A program made the translations under genes and the position numbers. This document shows positions 45,566-46,209 of a stretch of 46,209 bases of DNA, one piece after another. Within the stretch, counting starts at the first letter, position 1; every line of letters starts with the position of its first letter. A model generated the notes under the pieces. It ran no database searches and had not been told where the DNA came from. It saw nothing but the letters and a program-made list of their open reading frames with translations. This stretch comes from Oscillospiraceae bacterium (GTDB lineage: Bacteria; Bacillota; Clostridia; Oscillospirales; Oscillospiraceae): NCBI GenBank assembly GCA_017461445.1, contig JAFTXW010000056.1:1-46209 (forward strand). The letters are read 5' to 3'.

Positions 45566-45799
45566 ATGAATAACTACACCAATCTGAATGGCCGTGAGGA
45601 TCTTCTGGAATCCATCACCGCTCTGGAAAAGGAACTGGCTGCCAAGACCGGCAAAGATGTTGCCCTGGTTGCCTACAGCCCTGTGAAATATGCCGCGCTG
45701 AGCGAGGATGCCGAAGCACTGGCTAAGATCACCGAGCTGGAGCAGCTGCTTAGCAAGAAGACCGGCAAGGACATCGTTCTGGTTGCGTTTTCCATCTAA
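45566..45799 (+). CDS. Small internally duplicated protein (77 residues)
   Basis: A short protein made of two similar halves: ALEKELAAKTGKDVALVAYS (about residues 19-38) and ELEQLLSKKTGKDIVLVAFS (about 57-76). A putative AAAAGGA ribosome site precedes it and an intrinsic terminator closes the transcript 16 bases after its stop, so it is likely expressed as the last gene of the riboswitch-controlled unit. I do not recognise the family. No signal peptide or membrane segment is present, so a cytosolic partner of the DUF1638 protein is one possibility. Confidence 0.72.
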   Translation: MNNYTNLNGREDLLESITALEKELAAKTGKDVALVAYSPVKYAALSEDAEALAKITELEQLLSKKTGKDIVLVAFSI

Positions 45800-45815
45800 C
45801 CAAATTGCGCACAAG

Positions 45816-45850
45816 GCCGCTGATGCAGTTACGCATCAGCGGCTCTTTTG
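45816..45850 (+). terminator. Terminator after the small duplicated protein
   Basis: GCCGCTGATGC-AGTTAC-GCATCAGCGGC (45816-45843), a perfect 11-bp stem followed by TCTTTT. It ends the riboswitch-controlled lipoprotein operon. Confidence 0.87.
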
Positions 45851-45852
45851 CG

Positions 45853-45993
45853 CAACTTATTGTACCTTATCAAAACCGATCCTACCTCTGCTGGACCATG
45901 TCGCCGGAAATCAGCAGTGTGATTGAATACTCTCCTGAAGCTGTGTCCGAGGAAAGCATATTCCGGATGGCAGAGAGTGTTCCTGTGTCATAA
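45853..45993 (+). pseudogene. Possible C-terminal fragment of a DUF4367-like domain
   Basis: A frame open through the terminator reads SYLCWTMSPEISSVIEYSP and ends EESIFRMAESVPVS before TAA. This resembles the end of DUF4367 (DUF4179/anti-sigma-associated) domains, typically W-x-D/E followed by LxKIAESI. There is no start codon or ribosome site after the terminator, so it is probably a gene relic. Weak evidence. Confidence 0.3.
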
Positions 45994-46001
45994 AAGAAAA
46001 A

Positions 46002-46095
46002 TCCCGCGGATTATCCTGTCTTATCAGGAAAACCGCGGGATAAAAAGTAATTTGAGCAAAAGAAATCCCACCTGATTACTCAGGTGGGATTCTTT
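46002..46095. terminator. Two hairpins before the tRNA gene
   Basis: TCCCGCGG/CCGCGGGA (46002-46040, with an internal CCTG-TCTTAT-CAGG hairpin) followed by TAAAAA, and ATCCCACCTGA-TTAC-TCAGGTGGGAT (46065-46090) followed by TCTTTC. The second could serve plus-strand transcripts or the tRNA transcript from the other side (AAAAGAAA flank). Confidence 0.65.
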
Positions 46096-46147
46096 CAGTG
46101 AACGCAAATCATTCCTCACGATGTGCAGGGTTCGTATTTGCGCGTCA

Positions 46148-46209
46148 TGGTGACCCGTACGGGAATCGAACCCATGTTACCGCCGTGAAAGGGCGGTGTC
46201 TTAACCGCT
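46148..46209 (-). tRNA. tRNA-Glu (UUC), partial at window edge
   Basis: Read on the minus strand: D-arm end AGCGGTTAAGAC, anticodon stem-loop CCGCC-CTTTCAC-GGCGG with anticodon TTC, T-arm ATGGG-TTCGATT-CCCGT, acceptor strand ACGGGTC, discriminator A and encoded CCA at 46150-46148. The 5' acceptor half (about 14 bases) lies beyond the window. Confidence 0.93.

Overview
The window looks like the chromosome of an anaerobic Gram-positive gut-type bacterium, class Clostridia, probably order Oscillospirales. This is inferred from strong AGGAGG ribosome binding sites, moderate-to-high GC, a T-box leader, cobalamin riboswitches, ECF transporters, a type III glutamine synthetase and many small palindromic intergenic repeats. 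No species can be named from sequence alone.

Region 1 (89-14842) is sulfur metabolism. A four-gene polar amino acid ABC transporter (89-3150, minus) has its own consensus promoter, a palindromic operator, a short reading frame rich in Met and Cys codons, and an intrinsic terminator, all upstream of the first gene. This suggests a cysteine/methionine-responsive uptake operon. Upstream of it lies a six-gene minus-strand operon (3684-10075) behind a T-box leader whose specifier appears to be AUG (Met). It encodes a transsulfuration enzyme, a PLP C-S lyase, an esterase, an ATP-grasp ligase, a GshA-type gamma-glutamylcysteine ligase and a class II glutamine amidotransferase, a set I cannot map to a known complete pathway. 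Divergently, 10463-13187 encodes a metal-related pair (DUF2318 protein; HMA/TauE-like/cupredoxin fusion) behind a structured leader with a terminator, then TcdA. An Rrf2-type regulator and cysK follow; cysK shares operator geometry with the transporter and is preceded by two tiny overlapping reading frames.

Region 2 (14985-29951) is nitrogen assimilation. An IS200/IS605-like remnant precedes glnN, whose promoter runs straight into a terminator hairpin. Then comes a tightly packed 12 kb operon purA-purB-guaA-glmS-pyrG-carA-carB. It collects four glutamine-dependent amidotransferase systems plus the two adenylosuccinate enzymes directly downstream of glutamine synthetase. A small gene between glnN and purA seems broken by a MITE-like insertion.

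Region 3 (29952-31671) is a short accessory junction: palindromic repeats, a truncated serine recombinase, an XRE regulator and a stand-alone GyrI-like domain.

Region 4 (31712-45799) is a corrinoid uptake and salvage locus. A minus-strand operon of about 14 genes carries two EcfT proteins, a double EcfA, an ECF S component, CobT, CobU, CobS, a CobC-like phosphatase, a short CobU-like protein, accessory proteins of unknown role, and a membrane protein with the domain order of animal intrinsic factor/transcobalamin (alpha/alpha barrel plus DUF4430). Divergently, two cobalamin riboswitch-like elements in tandem precede a lipoprotein made of three DUF4430 repeats, then a DUF1638 protein and a small internally duplicated protein. 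A third cobalamin riboswitch-like element with a terminator faces the minus-strand operon. Together these look like a Gram-positive surface corrinoid capture, import and nucleotide-loop remodelling system with transcobalamin-like binding proteins; no corrin-ring synthesis genes are present here. The window ends inside a tRNA-Glu gene.
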